Below, in pieces: positions 1 through 9,878 of a DNA stretch of 64,000 nucleotides; within the stretch, counting starts at the first letter, position 1; each line of letters opens with the position of its first letter. This DNA comes from Mesonia sp. HuA40 (GTDB lineage: Bacteria; Bacteroidota; Bacteroidia; Flavobacteriales; Flavobacteriaceae): NCBI RefSeq assembly GCF_008017835.1, contig NZ_VRLT01000059.1:124001-188000 (forward strand), given 5' to 3'. The notes under the pieces were generated by a model. The model had not been told where the DNA came from and did no database searches. It saw only the letters and a program-made list of their open reading frames with translations. The translations under genes and the position numbers were made by a program.

Positions 1-875
1 AAATCTTCTATATCTTCAGAACTCAAAAAACGGATAGAATTTGTTTTGATATTTACGGCGCGCTTAATTCGACGACCACCCGAAACACTCATTCCTCGCC
101 AGTTTTTAAATGAATCAGATATCAAGTAATATGTAGGTATACTGGTAATGGTTTTATCAAAATTTCTTATTTTAACAGATGATAAATTTATTTCTATAAC
201 ATCTCCATCTGCTCCATACTTTTCCATAGTGATCCAATCACCAATTCGAACAGTGTCATTTACAGCTACCTGAATGCTAGCTACAAATCCTAGAATGGTA
301 TCCTTAAAAATCAGTAAAATTATGGCGGATAAAGCTCCTAATGCGGTTAAAAATTGCCAAACCGATTTTCCTGTTAGCAAGCTGAAAATTATTATGCCTC
401 CAAAAAGCCAAATAAAAATCATAACCACTTGTATGTAGCTTTCTATAGGCTTATCTTTAAAACTATTTAGCGTTCGTAGAAAATCTCTTAAACTTCTTAA
501 GACACTGCGTATGAACCAAATGCTAATGATAATACTAGCAAGATCTAATAAGATAATTGATTCATCTCTCAATGCAGGGAAATCGATTAAAAGATAAGGT
601 AACATTGAGCGATAAAACAACAGCGTAATCAAATGAGTGAGGTGGGTAAGTGCATTGTTTTTAAAAAGAAAATCGTCAAAAACGGTTTTGGTTTTTCTCA
701 CCAGTTTACCAAAACTTGTGATTAGAATTTTACGGATTAAGAAGTTAAAAAGATAACCTAAAATTAAAAGAAGAATAAGATTGAACGTAAAATTACCATA
801 TTGCGCCATAGCGTCAGTCCAATTGTAATCCCTTAACCAATGGTACGCCCAACGCGCTGTTTCTTTATACTGCAT
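1..875 (-). CDS. MscS-family mechanosensitive ion channel (3' end outside window)
   Basis: The reverse strand is open from an ATG at 873-875 to the window edge, giving the first about 291 residues of a protein whose C-terminus is cut off. It begins MQYKETARWAYHWL and then has four or five hydrophobic segments. The last of these runs into the pore-type helix and the signature VNDTVRIGDWI, which marks the start of the MscS beta domain. A later GGRRIKRAVNIKTNSIRFL segment resembles the YbdG/YnaI-like branch of MscS channels, which open under membrane tension to release solutes during osmotic downshock. A TTG and a TATTTTTA box 20 nt apart lie upstream and could be its promoter, but the match is imperfect. 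The family call is secure; the subfamily is an inference. Confidence 0.88.
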   Translation of the reverse strand, partial: MQYKETARWAYHWLRDYNWTDAMAQYGNFTFNLILLLILGYLFNFLIRKILITSFGKLVRKTKTVFDDFLFKNNALTHLTHLITLLFYRSMLPYLLIDFPALRDESIILLDLASIIISIWFIRSVLRSLRDFLRTLNSFKDKPIESYIQVVMIFIWLFGGIIIFSLLTGKSVWQFLTALGALSAIILLIFKDTILGFVASIQVAVNDTVRIGDWITMEKYGADGDVIEINLSSVKIRNFDKTITSIPTYYLISDSFKNWRGMSVSGGRRIKRAVNIKTNSIRFLSSEDIED

Positions 876-945
876 TAAATTTTAAATTTATGTAAAAATA
901 CTAGTACTTTACTCGCTAAACAAGTACATAACCAATATTTTATAA

Positions 946-953
946 TAAGTTTG
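946..953 (+). promoter_or_regulatory. Bacteroidota -7 promoter box (TAAGTTTG)
   Basis: A perfect match to the TAnnTTTG element recognised by the Bacteroidota primary sigma factor lies about 50 nt before the FUSC-family gene start. No clear TTTG -33 element is seen at the usual spacing. Confidence 0.5.
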
Positions 954-1001
954 CGACATCAATTAAACCCAATAAAAATATAATTCTTTGGATTAGGAAC
1001 G

Positions 1002-3173
1002 ATGTTTAAAAGATTTAAAAATATTATCAATGATACCGATTTTATAAAAGCCTGGCTGTTATTATTTTCGATATTTGTGCCGGTTTTTTTCTTTTATTTG
1101 GTTGATGCTATGCCTTATGGAATAGCCATGGCATTAGGAGTGTTTTTAATTGCTCCAAGTGATATACAGGGGAATTTGAAACATCGGTTTTACGGTATGG
1201 TTTCAGCGGCAATTTTGGCTGTTTTAGGTTCGCTTATAGGAGAGATAACCCAATTCAATTTAACGTTGAATTTAATTTGTCTTTTTCTCTTTGTTTTCTT
1301 TACCGCGAGTGTCGCAGTATATGGTTTTAGAGCATCTTTAGTTAGTTTTTCTGGGCTTTTAGCAATCGTTTTAAGTTATGCCAATTTTAGTAAAGAAACA
1401 GGTCTTGGTTTGCACCTTCTATTTTTAGGTTTAGGATGTTGCTGGTATATTTTAGTTAGTACGCTATATATTATCATTCGGCCCCATAGCTATATAAAAA
1501 GGCAGCTAGGTAACCTGGCAAATAAAACCGCTCAATTTTTGGTTTTACGGCAGAAAATAATTGAAAAGCCAAAAAATCTAACTAAGTATTTAGAAAAACA
1601 AAATCAACTTCATATAGAAATAAATGAACTGCACGAGAGTTTGCGCGAGAGCTTAATTAGCAATAGAAAAATCTATGGACAGTCAAACACCAATAGGCGT
1701 AATTTATTAATTTTCACAGAGCTTATTGATATTTTTGAAGTAGCATTAGCCAATCCAATTGATTATAATTGGCTTACAGATTTTAAAAAGACTACTCCTC
1801 AAATTATAAAATTATTTTCAGAATTGCAATCGGATTTAGCTAAACGACTATTACATTTTTCTTCCTATTTCCTATCTGAAGTAAAGCTTGATAAAAAAGA
1901 TGGTATACGTTTAAAAATCAAGAAACTAAGAGATGTTTTGCAAAATGATTCATCTTTAAAAAGTGATATAGAATCAAAAGCGACACTTAAAACATGGTTT
2001 AATCAGGAAATTAGCATATATGAAAAACTTAGTCATATTGAACGTATAGTACTAAACCTAAAAAGCAAAGACAAGTTAGCTAAATTAACTTCTAAAAGCA
2101 TAAATCGTTTTCTTACACCGGTAGACTATAGTTTTAAAGTTTATAAAAATCAACTGAGTTTTAAAAATATTATACTAAGACATGCTTTACGTTTGGCTGT
2201 TTTGATGGTATTGGGTGTCATAGTTGGCAAGTGGTTTGCTCTACAGAATGCTTATTGGATTGTTTTAACTACTCTGGTTATTTTAAGACCAAATTTCGGT
2301 TTAACAAAAGAACGATCTGTAAAACGGATTTTGGGCACGCTGCTTGGCGGTGCTATCGCTTTTTTAATTGTGTATCTATTTCATGATCCAATTTTATTCT
2401 TGGTACTTAGTATGCTTTGTTTAGTGATAGCATTCACTTTAATTCAAAAAAATTATATAGGGGCTGCTGCTTTTATAACGCTTAATGTTGTTTTTCTTTA
2501 TGCTCTTTTGCAGCCCAATGTTTTAAGTGTAATTCAATATAGGTTATTAGATACTGTAATTGGTGCATCTTTAGCTTTTTGTGGAAATTTCTTTTTGTGG
2601 CCCACTTGGGAACACGCTAATTATCAAAAGGAGGTTAAGGAAGCTATAAAAGGTAGTTTGGCTTATTTTAATCAAATTAGAAAATTATATTCAACCAAAA
2701 ATGAAGTTGACGATGAATATAAACTGGCAAGAAAATTTGCTTTTATAACGCAAGGAAATCTTAGCGCAGCGTTACAGCGTATGGCGCAAGAACCTAAGTC
2801 TAAGCAAGACGCTTATCAAAAATTATACAAATACACTGCCTTAAACCAAACCTTTATATCTTCGTTAGCAAGCCTAGGTAATTTTATAAATACGCATAAG
2901 ACAACTCAAATGTCAGAATCTTTTAATTTTATCGCTTCCTCTATAGCAGATAATTTAACCACCACTCTCCAAAATTTAGAAGGAAAATCAACTAGATTAG
3001 TTAGTAAAAAAGAAACCGAATCGTTAAAAAATGCTTATAACGATTTAAGTTACTCTTTAAATAAATTAACTTTGACTCAAAACGAAACAGAAAAAATTCA
3101 AGAAGCTATTTTAATTTATGAACAAATGAAATGGCTTTATGAGATTTCTGAAAAACTAAAAAAAATTAGCTAG
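1002..3173 (+). CDS. FUSC/YccS-family inner membrane protein
   Basis: This 723-residue protein has the two-halves architecture of the fusaric-acid-resistance (FUSC) / YccS-YhfK family. A hydrophobic block lies at about residues 15-160, a long charged cytosolic stretch with coiled-coil character at about 165-390, a second membrane block at about 395-540, and a soluble helical tail follows. The length matches YccS (about 720). Family members are proposed to be efflux or envelope proteins for aromatic acids or other small molecules, but the substrate is rarely known and nothing here identifies it. The ATG is preceded by a weak AGGAA and by a TAnnTTTG box. It is followed after 3 nt by the next gene, so the two are probably co-transcribed. 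Confidence 0.85.
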   Translation: MFKRFKNIINDTDFIKAWLLLFSIFVPVFFFYLVDAMPYGIAMALGVFLIAPSDIQGNLKHRFYGMVSAAILAVLGSLIGEITQFNLTLNLICLFLFVFFTASVAVYGFRASLVSFSGLLAIVLSYANFSKETGLGLHLLFLGLGCCWYILVSTLYIIIRPHSYIKRQLGNLANKTAQFLVLRQKIIEKPKNLTKYLEKQNQLHIEINELHESLRESLISNRKIYGQSNTNRRNLLIFTELIDIFEVALANPIDYNWLTDFKKTTPQIIKLFSELQSDLAKRLLHFSSYFLSEVKLDKKDGIRLKIKKLRDVLQNDSSLKSDIESKATLKTWFNQEISIYEKLSHIERIVLNLKSKDKLAKLTSKSINRFLTPVDYSFKVYKNQLSFKNIILRHALRLAVLMVLGVIVGKWFALQNAYWIVLTTLVILRPNFGLTKERSVKRILGTLLGGAIAFLIVYLFHDPILFLVLSMLCLVIAFTLIQKNYIGAAAFITLNVVFLYALLQPNVLSVIQYRLLDTVIGASLAFCGNFFLWPTWEHANYQKEVKEAIKGSLAYFNQIRKLYSTKNEVDDEYKLARKFAFITQGNLSAALQRMAQEPKSKQDAYQKLYKYTALNQTFISSLASLGNFINTHKTTQMSESFNFIASSIADNLTTTLQNLEGKSTRLVSKKETESLKNAYNDLSYSLNKLTLTQNETEKIQEAILIYEQMKWLYEISEKLKKIS

Positions 3174-3176
3174 TGT

Positions 3177-4064
3177 ATGGGATCTTATTTTAAAAGTCCA
3201 CCGTTTTTTATTACCATCGGTATCTTAGCTTTTGTAGGAATTATTTATTTCAATTTTAAAGATCATTATAAAATTGACTACGATAATCCTTCTGAGGTAA
3301 TTATTAAAAACACTTGGAAATTACCAAGAGAGTTAGAAGAAGTATCGGGAATTGTTTATCTCAACGATAAACAATTAGCCTGTGTACAAGATGAAATGGG
3401 GCTTATTTATTTGTACAATATAGTAATTGGTAAGGTTGAACAAACCATTGAATTTGGTCCGCAAGATGATTATGAAGGCATCGCTTTTAATGGTAATGAT
3501 CTTTACACCGTAACTAGTGCTGGTAAAATATTTGAAATTAAAAGCTATTTATCAGATTCTATTAATATCAATACTTACCAAACTAAATTATCTCCAAAAC
3601 ATGATATTGAAGGTTTTACCTATAACCCTGCTAAAAATCAGTTATGGCTGGCAGCAAAACAAAATGGGCACAAGGATGAAAAATATAAAGGTGTTTATGC
3701 TTTTGATCTAACTTCGAAAAGGTTTATAGAAGAACCGATATTCAAATTGAAGTTTGATAATCCCATTTTTAAAGAACTTAAAGATGTAGGTAGTAAAAAA
3801 ATTTTTAGAACATCAGAAATTGCCATTCATCCTCAAACAAAAGATATTTATATGTTAGATGCTAAAATCCCAAAGCTCTTGATTTTAAATCGTAACTGGG
3901 AAGCAGAAAAATTAATTGTTTTAGATCCTGATCAGCATCCGCAACCAGAGGGCATAACTTTTAGTCCAGATGGAAAAATATTTTTATCTAATGAGGGGGA
4001 GTGGAAGCCAGCCACCATTCATAGGGTTGAAATAAAGAACAAAAAGGCTACCAAAAAGAAATAA
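3177..4064 (+). CDS. SdiA-regulated-type beta-propeller protein
   Basis: The 295-residue product has one N-terminal hydrophobic segment (about residues 9-25), so it is membrane-anchored or secreted. A region follows that looks like the SdiA-regulated (YjiK-like) family: ELEEVSGIVYLNDKQ, then DDYEGIAFNGNDLY, HDIEGFTYNPAKNQL and PEGITFSPDGKIFLSNEGE. These repeated D/E-E/G-I/F-hydrophobic units are blades of a beta-propeller similar to those in phytase-like and esterase-like propellers. No catalytic function is established for the family. It follows the FUSC gene by 3 nt and converges on the PBP1A gene with only 5 nt between stops. No terminator hairpin is visible between them. Confidence 0.75.
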   Translation: MGSYFKSPPFFITIGILAFVGIIYFNFKDHYKIDYDNPSEVIIKNTWKLPRELEEVSGIVYLNDKQLACVQDEMGLIYLYNIVIGKVEQTIEFGPQDDYEGIAFNGNDLYTVTSAGKIFEIKSYLSDSININTYQTKLSPKHDIEGFTYNPAKNQLWLAAKQNGHKDEKYKGVYAFDLTSKRFIEEPIFKLKFDNPIFKELKDVGSKKIFRTSEIAIHPQTKDIYMLDAKIPKLLILNRNWEAEKLIVLDPDQHPQPEGITFSPDGKIFLSNEGEWKPATIHRVEIKNKKATKKK

Positions 4065-4069
4065 AAACT

Positions 4070-6361
4070 TTAATTCTTTTTAAACCAAGAGAAAATTCCC
4101 TTTTTCTTTTTCTGTTTATCTTCGTGAAAGGTTTTTTCATCCTTATTTTTTCCAAATATTCGTTTTAGAAGTCCATCTTTTTTTTCATCATCACATTCAA
4201 TGGCCTTTTTCACTTCTTTTGATATTGGTTCAAATCGCGCTTGGGTTATCGCATCAAATTCTTTAATTTTTGACAGAGCCGAATAAAACTCAGCAAACAT
4301 TGGTAGAGCAGCATTTGCCCCCTGACCGATAGCGGTAGAACTAAAGTTAATTTTGGCATTATCATTTCCTACCCAAGTTAAGCAAACTAGTTTTGGTGTA
4401 ATTGCAGCGAACCAAGCATCCTTATTATTTTGAGTGGTTCCTGTTTTTCCGGCAATGGCATTATTTAATCTGTAGGTTGTTCGCAATCGTCTAGCAGTTC
4501 CTTTGTTTACGGTTGATTGCATAAACGAAAGCATAACTTGTCTTGTAAAGTTTGAAAATGCAGCCTCTTTTTTATTGCTTTTATTTTGTTGCTCTTGGCT
4601 CCAAATAATTTCTCCTCTTTTATTTTTAATTGTTTTTATAAATACAGGTTCTGGTGCCATTCCATCATTCACAAAAGTTGAATAAACCCGAGCCATATCT
4701 AAAAGTTTCACATCGGTAACCCCTAATGCAATTGAGGGTACTTTTGGCAACTCCTGTTGAATCCCCATTTTTTTTGCCTGTTCAATTGTTTTTTCAATTC
4801 CCACTTCTTGCAATACTTTTACGGCAATAGTATTTATAGATTCGCTTAAAGCTCTTTCTAGAGAATAATTAATATGTTCGGGCTCCTTATCTTTTTTAGA
4901 GGCATTTTTCGGGGTCCAATTCTTCATATCGGTATAAGTTACCGCACTAGGGTTGTAGTAGTGGCAAGGGGCTAATCCGTTTTCAATAGCGGCTGTATAA
5001 ACAATCGGTTTAAATAAAGATCCTACTTGTCTTTTGCTTTGACTTACATGATCGTATTTAAAATAAGTGTAATCGATACCTCCAAGATAAGACTTAATTT
5101 CCCCAGTATTTGGTTCTAAGGCGACAAAACCCAAATTTAAAAATTTGGAATAATGCTCAATACTATCTAAAATGCTAAGGTTTTTGACAGTCGGTTCCTT
5201 CCAATCAAAAACCTTAACCTTTTGTTTTCTGTTTAAGGAATCTTTAATCTCAGTCAAACTTAAATTCTGACTTTTTAGTTTTTTATAATAAGGTAATTGT
5301 TGCAGTGCCCAGTTGAAGGCTGTCTTATTCCTAAGCCAAGGTGCATTTTTACCATAGCCTTTTTCAAATTGACTTTGTAAACGCGACATATGTTTTTTCA
5401 TAGCCCGTTCGGCAACTAATTGCATAGGTTTGTTCAAAGTAGTTTCTATTCGCAAACCATCGGTTAAAATATTATACAGTTCGCCATTAGCTTGTTTAAG
5501 TTTATGTTTTTGTATTATTTGCTCAGTTTGTTGTCTAACCTTTGCTCTAAAATAACCCGCAACACCTTGGTTGGGGGAAAAGTATTGGTAATCTAACTTG
5601 ATTTTTTGAGCAATTAATTGGTTTGTTTTTTTAGTACTTAAATAATTGTATTTATTCATTTGTTTCAAGACCACATCACGCCTTAACTGCGAACGTTCTG
5701 GAAATAATCTTGGATTATAGCTATGATTTGCCTTTAAACTGCCTATTAGCGTGGCGGATTGCGCCACTGTTAAATTTTTTGTTTTGGTATTAAAGAATTT
5801 AAAGGCAGCACTTTCAACACCATAAGTGTTATCTGGGAAAGGAACTGTGTTTAAATACAGTTCAATAATTTCTTCTTTTGAATATAAATCTTCAATACGT
5901 TGGGCAACAATACTTTCTTTAAGTTTATTGATTACAATGCTAAAAACCGGGTATGCCTCTCTTCCGTAAAGATTTTTAGCCAATTGTAAGGTTAATGTGC
6001 TACCGCCACCAGAAGACTTATCGGATAATAAAATAGTTTTAAAGAATACCCTTAATAAGCTTTTAGCATCAATACCATCGTGATCATAAAATCGCGAATC
6101 TTCTGTAGCAATTAAAGCATTTACAAGATGAGGAGGAAATTCTGAAAAAGATACAGCCTGCCGGTCATAAATATATACCTTGCCTAATAAAGAGCCTTGA
6201 TCGTCAACTATTTCGGTTGCGACACTTTGTTTTAAATTTTTTAATTCCTCTTTTGAGGGTATTTTTCCAAACGCACCCCAATATATGCTTAAATAAAAGG
6301 CTATAAAAACAATGCCTAAGCCAGCAAAGAGCCATAATATTTTTTTTAACCAAACTTTCAT
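4070..6361 (-). CDS. Bifunctional penicillin-binding protein 1A
   Basis: This class A PBP polymerises glycan strands and cross-links peptides during peptidoglycan synthesis at the outer face of the inner membrane. Of its 763 residues, about 8-30 form the single membrane anchor. The GT51 glycosyltransferase domain shows ATEDSRFYDHDGID and GGGSTLTLQLAKNLYG. The transpeptidase domain has the SxxK nucleophile in GSLFKP (serine near residue 448), SESINT as the SxN motif and AGKTGTTQNNKDAWF as the KTG motif (near 637). All catalytic motifs are intact. The C-terminus is a long lysine-rich tail. It is transcribed alone, divergent from the SDR gene. The bifunctional class is clear; 1A versus other class A names is a label only. 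Confidence 0.95.
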   Translation of the reverse strand: MKVWLKKILWLFAGLGIVFIAFYLSIYWGAFGKIPSKEELKNLKQSVATEIVDDQGSLLGKVYIYDRQAVSFSEFPPHLVNALIATEDSRFYDHDGIDAKSLLRVFFKTILLSDKSSGGGSTLTLQLAKNLYGREAYPVFSIVINKLKESIVAQRIEDLYSKEEIIELYLNTVPFPDNTYGVESAAFKFFNTKTKNLTVAQSATLIGSLKANHSYNPRLFPERSQLRRDVVLKQMNKYNYLSTKKTNQLIAQKIKLDYQYFSPNQGVAGYFRAKVRQQTEQIIQKHKLKQANGELYNILTDGLRIETTLNKPMQLVAERAMKKHMSRLQSQFEKGYGKNAPWLRNKTAFNWALQQLPYYKKLKSQNLSLTEIKDSLNRKQKVKVFDWKEPTVKNLSILDSIEHYSKFLNLGFVALEPNTGEIKSYLGGIDYTYFKYDHVSQSKRQVGSLFKPIVYTAAIENGLAPCHYYNPSAVTYTDMKNWTPKNASKKDKEPEHINYSLERALSESINTIAVKVLQEVGIEKTIEQAKKMGIQQELPKVPSIALGVTDVKLLDMARVYSTFVNDGMAPEPVFIKTIKNKRGEIIWSQEQQNKSNKKEAAFSNFTRQVMLSFMQSTVNKGTARRLRTTYRLNNAIAGKTGTTQNNKDAWFAAITPKLVCLTWVGNDNAKINFSSTAIGQGANAALPMFAEFYSALSKIKEFDAITQARFEPISKEVKKAIECDDEKKDGLLKRIFGKNKDEKTFHEDKQKKKKGIFSWFKKN

Positions 6362-6567
6362 GCTTGTTTTTTAGTACAAATTACTGGATTAGCCTTTAAA
6401 TATACATAAATTTTCTGCAGAGTTTAACACAGCAATATAATCAATAAGATATTTTATTTTTACTTAAAGCCATTACGGATTTTTGAATTCGTTAAAAAAA
6501 AACTAAACTAACTAATGATTGTGGCATTTCAAATTAGTCAACTTATATTTAAAATAAAATCTAAAAA

Positions 6568-7296
6568 ATGATGAAAATAAAGGGTAAAACAGCTTTAATC
6601 ACTGGAGGATCAAAAGGAATTGGTTTAGGAATAGCCGAAGCTTTACTTAAGGAAGGCGTAAACGTAGCTATAACCAGTAGGTCGCTTAGCAAAGCTGAAG
6701 AAACCGCAGCCAAATTAAATGCAAAATTCGATCAGGCAAAAGCAATAGGCCTAAAGGCAGATGTACGTAACTTTCAAGAACAACAGGAGGCCGTACAACA
6801 AACCTTAAAACAGTTTAGCCAATTAGATTATGTAATAGCTAACGCAGGTTTAGGCCATTTTGCTCCCATTTTCGAATTGACAGAAGAACAGTGGAAAGAA
6901 ACTATTGATACCAACTTAAGCGGAGTATTTTATTCGGCTAAAGCAAGTATTGATGCTTTGAGTAAAACAAAAGGATATTTTATAAGTATTTCTAGTTTAG
7001 CCGGATGTAATTTTTTTGCAGGAGGGGCGGCTTACAATGCTAGTAAATTTGGAGTTACTGGTTTTACACAAGCCATGATGCTTGATGTACGAGATAAAGG
7101 CATTAAGGTATCAACCATTATGCCTGGTTCTGTTTCTACCCATTTTAACGGGAATAACCCTAATGTTAATGAAGAACAAGAAGCTTGGAAAATACAAATA
7201 GAAGATTTAGGTGAGATAGTAGTTAATTTATTTAAAATGCATCCAAGAACTCTACCTAGTAAAATTGAAGTAAGACCAGCACAAACTAAAAAGTAG
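6568..7296 (+). CDS. Short-chain dehydrogenase/reductase
   Basis: This 242-residue classical SDR has a Rossmann nucleotide-binding motif TGGSKGIGLG near the N-terminus, NAG at about residue 90, a catalytic serine in SISSLAG and the YNASK active-site motif at about residue 155. Such enzymes use NAD(P)H to reduce ketones, often 3-oxoacyl or sugar-like substrates. The actual substrate cannot be read from the sequence. The aldo-keto reductase gene begins 9 nt downstream on the same strand, so the pair is probably an operon of carbonyl-reducing enzymes. An imperfect TATATTTA box about 17 nt before the ATG may be the promoter. The C-terminus is short, ending in RPAQTKK, as in many FabG-like proteins. 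Confidence 0.9.
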   Translation: MMKIKGKTALITGGSKGIGLGIAEALLKEGVNVAITSRSLSKAEETAAKLNAKFDQAKAIGLKADVRNFQEQQEAVQQTLKQFSQLDYVIANAGLGHFAPIFELTEEQWKETIDTNLSGVFYSAKASIDALSKTKGYFISISSLAGCNFFAGGAAYNASKFGVTGFTQAMMLDVRDKGIKVSTIMPGSVSTHFNGNNPNVNEEQEAWKIQIEDLGEIVVNLFKMHPRTLPSKIEVRPAQTKK

Positions 7297-7304
7297 AAGG
7301 CAAA

Positions 7305-8258
7305 ATGGAGTTAAAAAATTTAGGAACCACTAGTATAAAAATACCGCCAATAGTGTTTGGCGGTAATGTATTTGGTTGGACAGTAGATAAATACCAAAGC
7401 TTCAAATTATTAGATGAATTAGTTAGCTTGGGTTTTAATGCCATAGATACTGCAGATGTTTATTCAAGGTGGGCTACGGGAAACCAAGGTGGTGAGTCAG
7501 AAATTATCATAGGGGAGTGGATGCAGCGGAATAAAAACAGAGATAAAATCAGTCTTTTTACTAAAGTAGGCAGCAATATGAGCCCTGGCGGTGAAAAAAA
7601 TATCTCAAAAAAATATATTTTAAAAGCGGTAGAAGATTCACTTAACCGCCTAAAAACAGACTACATCGATCTTTATTTCACCCATTATGATGATAATAAA
7701 ACTCCAGTTTCAGAAACTTTAAGTGCTTATGAGCAGTTGATAAGAGAAGGGAAGGTAAGACATATTGGAGCTTCAAATCTTTCACCCGAACGATTAATGG
7801 AAAATTTAGAGGTAAGTCAGACAGAAAATTTACCCAAATACGAAGTTTTTCAACCGCTATATAACTTTCTTGATCGTGAAGAATTTGAAAAATCAATACA
7901 AGCGATTTGCAAGGAGCATAAATTAGGAGTGATTAGTTATTTTTCGCTTGCTAGCGGATTTCTAACAGGAAAGTATAAAACCGAAATGGATTTTGAAGGT
8001 ACTAAAAGAAAACAGTTTGCCCAAAAATATTTAAATCACAAAAATTTAAGTATTTTAAATCAAATGGAAAATATTGCGAACGAACATCAAGTGGGTTTAG
8101 CAGCGGTAGCTTTGCGCTGGATTATGCAACGACCAGTCATTTCAGCTCCAATCGCGAGTGCTACAAATACAAGCCAATTGTCGGCGTTTAAAGAAGCTAT
8201 TTCATTTAAATTGAGTGAGGAACAGATGAGTATTTTGAATAATTGGAGCAAAGCATAA
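7305..8258 (+). CDS. Aldo/keto reductase
   Basis: The 317-residue product folds as a TIM-barrel aldo-keto reductase. The catalytic tetrad is visible as Asp and Tyr in AIDTADVYS, Lys in LFTKVG and His in YFTHYD. The C-terminal part includes AALRWIMQRPVISAPIASATNTSQL, which fits the NADPH-binding end of the barrel. It most resembles the YajO/Tas-like branch, which acts on varied carbonyls; the substrate is unknown. It lies 9 nt after the SDR gene and ends at a strong hairpin terminator shared with rpoD on the other strand. Confidence 0.9.
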   Translation: MELKNLGTTSIKIPPIVFGGNVFGWTVDKYQSFKLLDELVSLGFNAIDTADVYSRWATGNQGGESEIIIGEWMQRNKNRDKISLFTKVGSNMSPGGEKNISKKYILKAVEDSLNRLKTDYIDLYFTHYDDNKTPVSETLSAYEQLIREGKVRHIGASNLSPERLMENLEVSQTENLPKYEVFQPLYNFLDREEFEKSIQAICKEHKLGVISYFSLASGFLTGKYKTEMDFEGTKRKQFAQKYLNHKNLSILNQMENIANEHQVGLAAVALRWIMQRPVISAPIASATNTSQLSAFKEAISFKLSEEQMSILNNWSKA

Positions 8259-8290
8259 AAAAAGCTGTGCTTTTAAGCACAGCTTTTTTT
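8257..8290. terminator. Bidirectional Rho-independent terminator
   Basis: The stem GCTGTGCTT/AAGCACAGC with a two-base centre is flanked by seven A on the left and seven T on the right, making a perfect 34-base inverted repeat. It lies between the convergent aldo-keto reductase and rpoD genes, overlaps the last two bases of the former, and would terminate both. Confidence 0.9.
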
Positions 8291-8294
8291 TAGA

Positions 8295-9161
8295 TTATCC
8301 TAAATATTTTTTCAAAATTTTATTTTTAGACTGATGTTTTAATCGTCTAATTCCTTTTTCTCTAATTTGTCTAACCCGTTCACGGCTTAAGTCAAAAGTA
8401 TCTCCAATTTCTTGTAAGGTCATCGCTGGTTGATTGCCAATTCCATAATTAAGACGAATGACATCAGCTTCTCGAGTTGATAATGTGTCTAATGCTCGAT
8501 TAATTTCAATGCTTAAAGAATCTTGCATTAAAGTATCATCAGGATTAGGAGATTCTCCAGAGCTTAAAACATCATACAAATTTGAGTCATTTTCACCATC
8601 TTTAAAAGGAGCATCCATAGAAAGATGGCGTCCCGAATTTTTTAAGGCGGTCTTTACCTGGCTAACCGACATATCTAACTCTTTCGCTATTTCTTCTGCA
8701 CTAGGTGGTCGTTGTAAGCTTTGTTCTAGATGCGAAAATGCTTTATTTATTTTATTAATCACCCCAATTTTATTCAGCGGTAAGCGTACTACTCGTGATT
8801 GTTCGGCTAATGCTTGAAGAATAGATTGACGAATCCACCAAACCGCATAAGAAATGAATTTAAAACCACGTGTTTCATCAAAACGCTTAGCGGCTTTAAC
8901 TAAACCAACATTTCCTTCATTAATTAAATCGGGAAGTTTTAAACCTTGATTTTGATATTGTTTGGCTACTGAAACAACAAATCTTAAATTGGCATTAGTT
9001 AGTTTTTCGAGCGCGCGTTGATCACCTTCACGAATACGCTGTGCTAATTCTACTTCTTCTTCGGCGGTAATTAAATCTACTTTACTAATGTCCTGCAAGT
9101 ATTTATCTAAAGATTTTGACTCTCTATTAGTAACCTGCTTGGTAATTTTAAGCTGTCTCAT
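8295..9161 (-). CDS. rpoD: RNA polymerase primary sigma factor RpoD/SigA
   Basis: This 288-residue sigma-70 protein is the housekeeping sigma of Bacteroidota, which lacks region 1.1 and the long non-conserved insert of the E. coli protein. Region 1.2 is at about residues 15-50. Region 2 includes [20 protein letters not shown] and the 2.3/2.4 promoter-melting helix [19 protein letters not shown]. Region 3 follows, and region 4.2 has the helix-turn-helix [20 protein letters not shown]. It directs RNA polymerase to TAnnTTTG/TTTG promoters, and many such boxes are present in this window. Upstream there is TACGTTTA, an imperfect -7 box. It ends at the shared hairpin at 8257-8290. Confidence 0.96.
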   Translation of the reverse strand: MRQLKITKQVTNRESKSLDKYLQDISKVDLITAEEEVELAQRIREGDQRALEKLTNANLRFVVSVAKQYQNQGLKLPDLINEGNVGLVKAAKRFDETRGFKFISYAVWWIRQSILQALAEQSRVVRLPLNKIGVINKINKAFSHLEQSLQRPPSAEEIAKELDMSVSQVKTALKNSGRHLSMDAPFKDGENDSNLYDVLSSGESPNPDDTLMQDSLSIEINRALDTLSTREADVIRLNYGIGNQPAMTLQEIGDTFDLSRERVRQIREKGIRRLKHQSKNKILKKYLG

Positions 9162-9259
9162 ATGATGCTAAACGTATTAAATGATTTATTAAACAGGACA
9201 TTATACAATTTTTTTTTGATATTTCCAAATTTTTTTTGTAAGAATATCCCGGGTTTAAA

Positions 9260-9283
9260 AAACGCAGCCCTTAGGCTGCGTTT
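9260..9283 (-). terminator. Rho-independent terminator of the FKBP gene
   Basis: The ten-base-pair stem AAACGCAGCC/GGCTGCGTTT has a four-base loop and is followed on the reverse strand by a T-run. It sits 32 nt after the FKBP stop and before rpoD. Confidence 0.85.
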
Positions 9284-9314
9284 ATTTATTTAGAAATGTT
9301 GATTTGGAGAGCAA

Positions 9315-9743
9315 TTATTTAATTTCCATTACTTCCACATCAAAAACTAAATTTTTACCAGCCAATGGGTGGTTTGCGTCTACAATGATCGACTCATCTT
9401 TTACTTCGGCCACTCTTAATTGGCGCTCAGTTCCATCAGGATTTTTTGATACTAATCCCATACCCACTTGAGGCTCTATTTCTTGCGGTAATTGATTTTT
9501 AGGTACTTCTTGAAAAAGCTCTTCGCGAACCTCTCCATAAGCCTCTGTATGTGCAATATTAATGGTTTTCTTTTCGTTTACTTTCATGTCAATTAACCCG
9601 TTTTCAAAACCAGGTATAATTTGACCTTGTCCTAAGGTGAACTCAATTGGCTCACGCTCTAACGAACTGTCAAAAATTTGACCGTCTTCTAATTTCCCTG
9701 TGTAATGTACTTTAACCGTGTCATTTTGTTTAACTTGACTCAT
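9315..9743 (-). CDS. FKBP-type peptidyl-prolyl cis-trans isomerase, SlyD-like
   Basis: The 142-residue product begins with the FKBP strand KQNDTVKVHYTGKLEDGQ and has FDSS, PIEFTLGQGQIIPGFENGLI and a C-terminal HPLAGKNLVFDVEVMEI. An insert-in-flap region (EAYGEVREELFQEVPKNQL) places it in the SlyD-like branch, which isomerises X-Pro bonds and acts as a cytosolic folding helper. The histidine-rich metal-binding tail of E. coli SlyD is absent, as in many Bacteroidota. There is no signal peptide. It is a monocistronic gene bounded by two hairpin terminators (9260-9283 downstream, 9879-9921 upstream). Confidence 0.93.
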   Translation of the reverse strand: MSQVKQNDTVKVHYTGKLEDGQIFDSSLEREPIEFTLGQGQIIPGFENGLIDMKVNEKKTINIAHTEAYGEVREELFQEVPKNQLPQEIEPQVGMGLVSKNPDGTERQLRVAEVKDESIIVDANHPLAGKNLVFDVEVMEIK

Positions 9744-9878
9744 AAAATTATTTTTCTTGTTTTACTAATGGTGAGCATTTTACCCACTCACGCAAATTTG
9801 TTCAAAAGTGATGCCAAGGATAAAATAGTAGAATTATATATTTGAATATGACAATTATTCAGGTTTTTATGACAGGTG

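Noticed and set aside
9180-9240. TATAAT sequence upstream of rpoD as an E. coli-type -10 box
   Set aside because: Bacteroidota sigma factors recognise TAnnTTTG rather than TATAAT; the motif is easily produced in AT-rich sequence.
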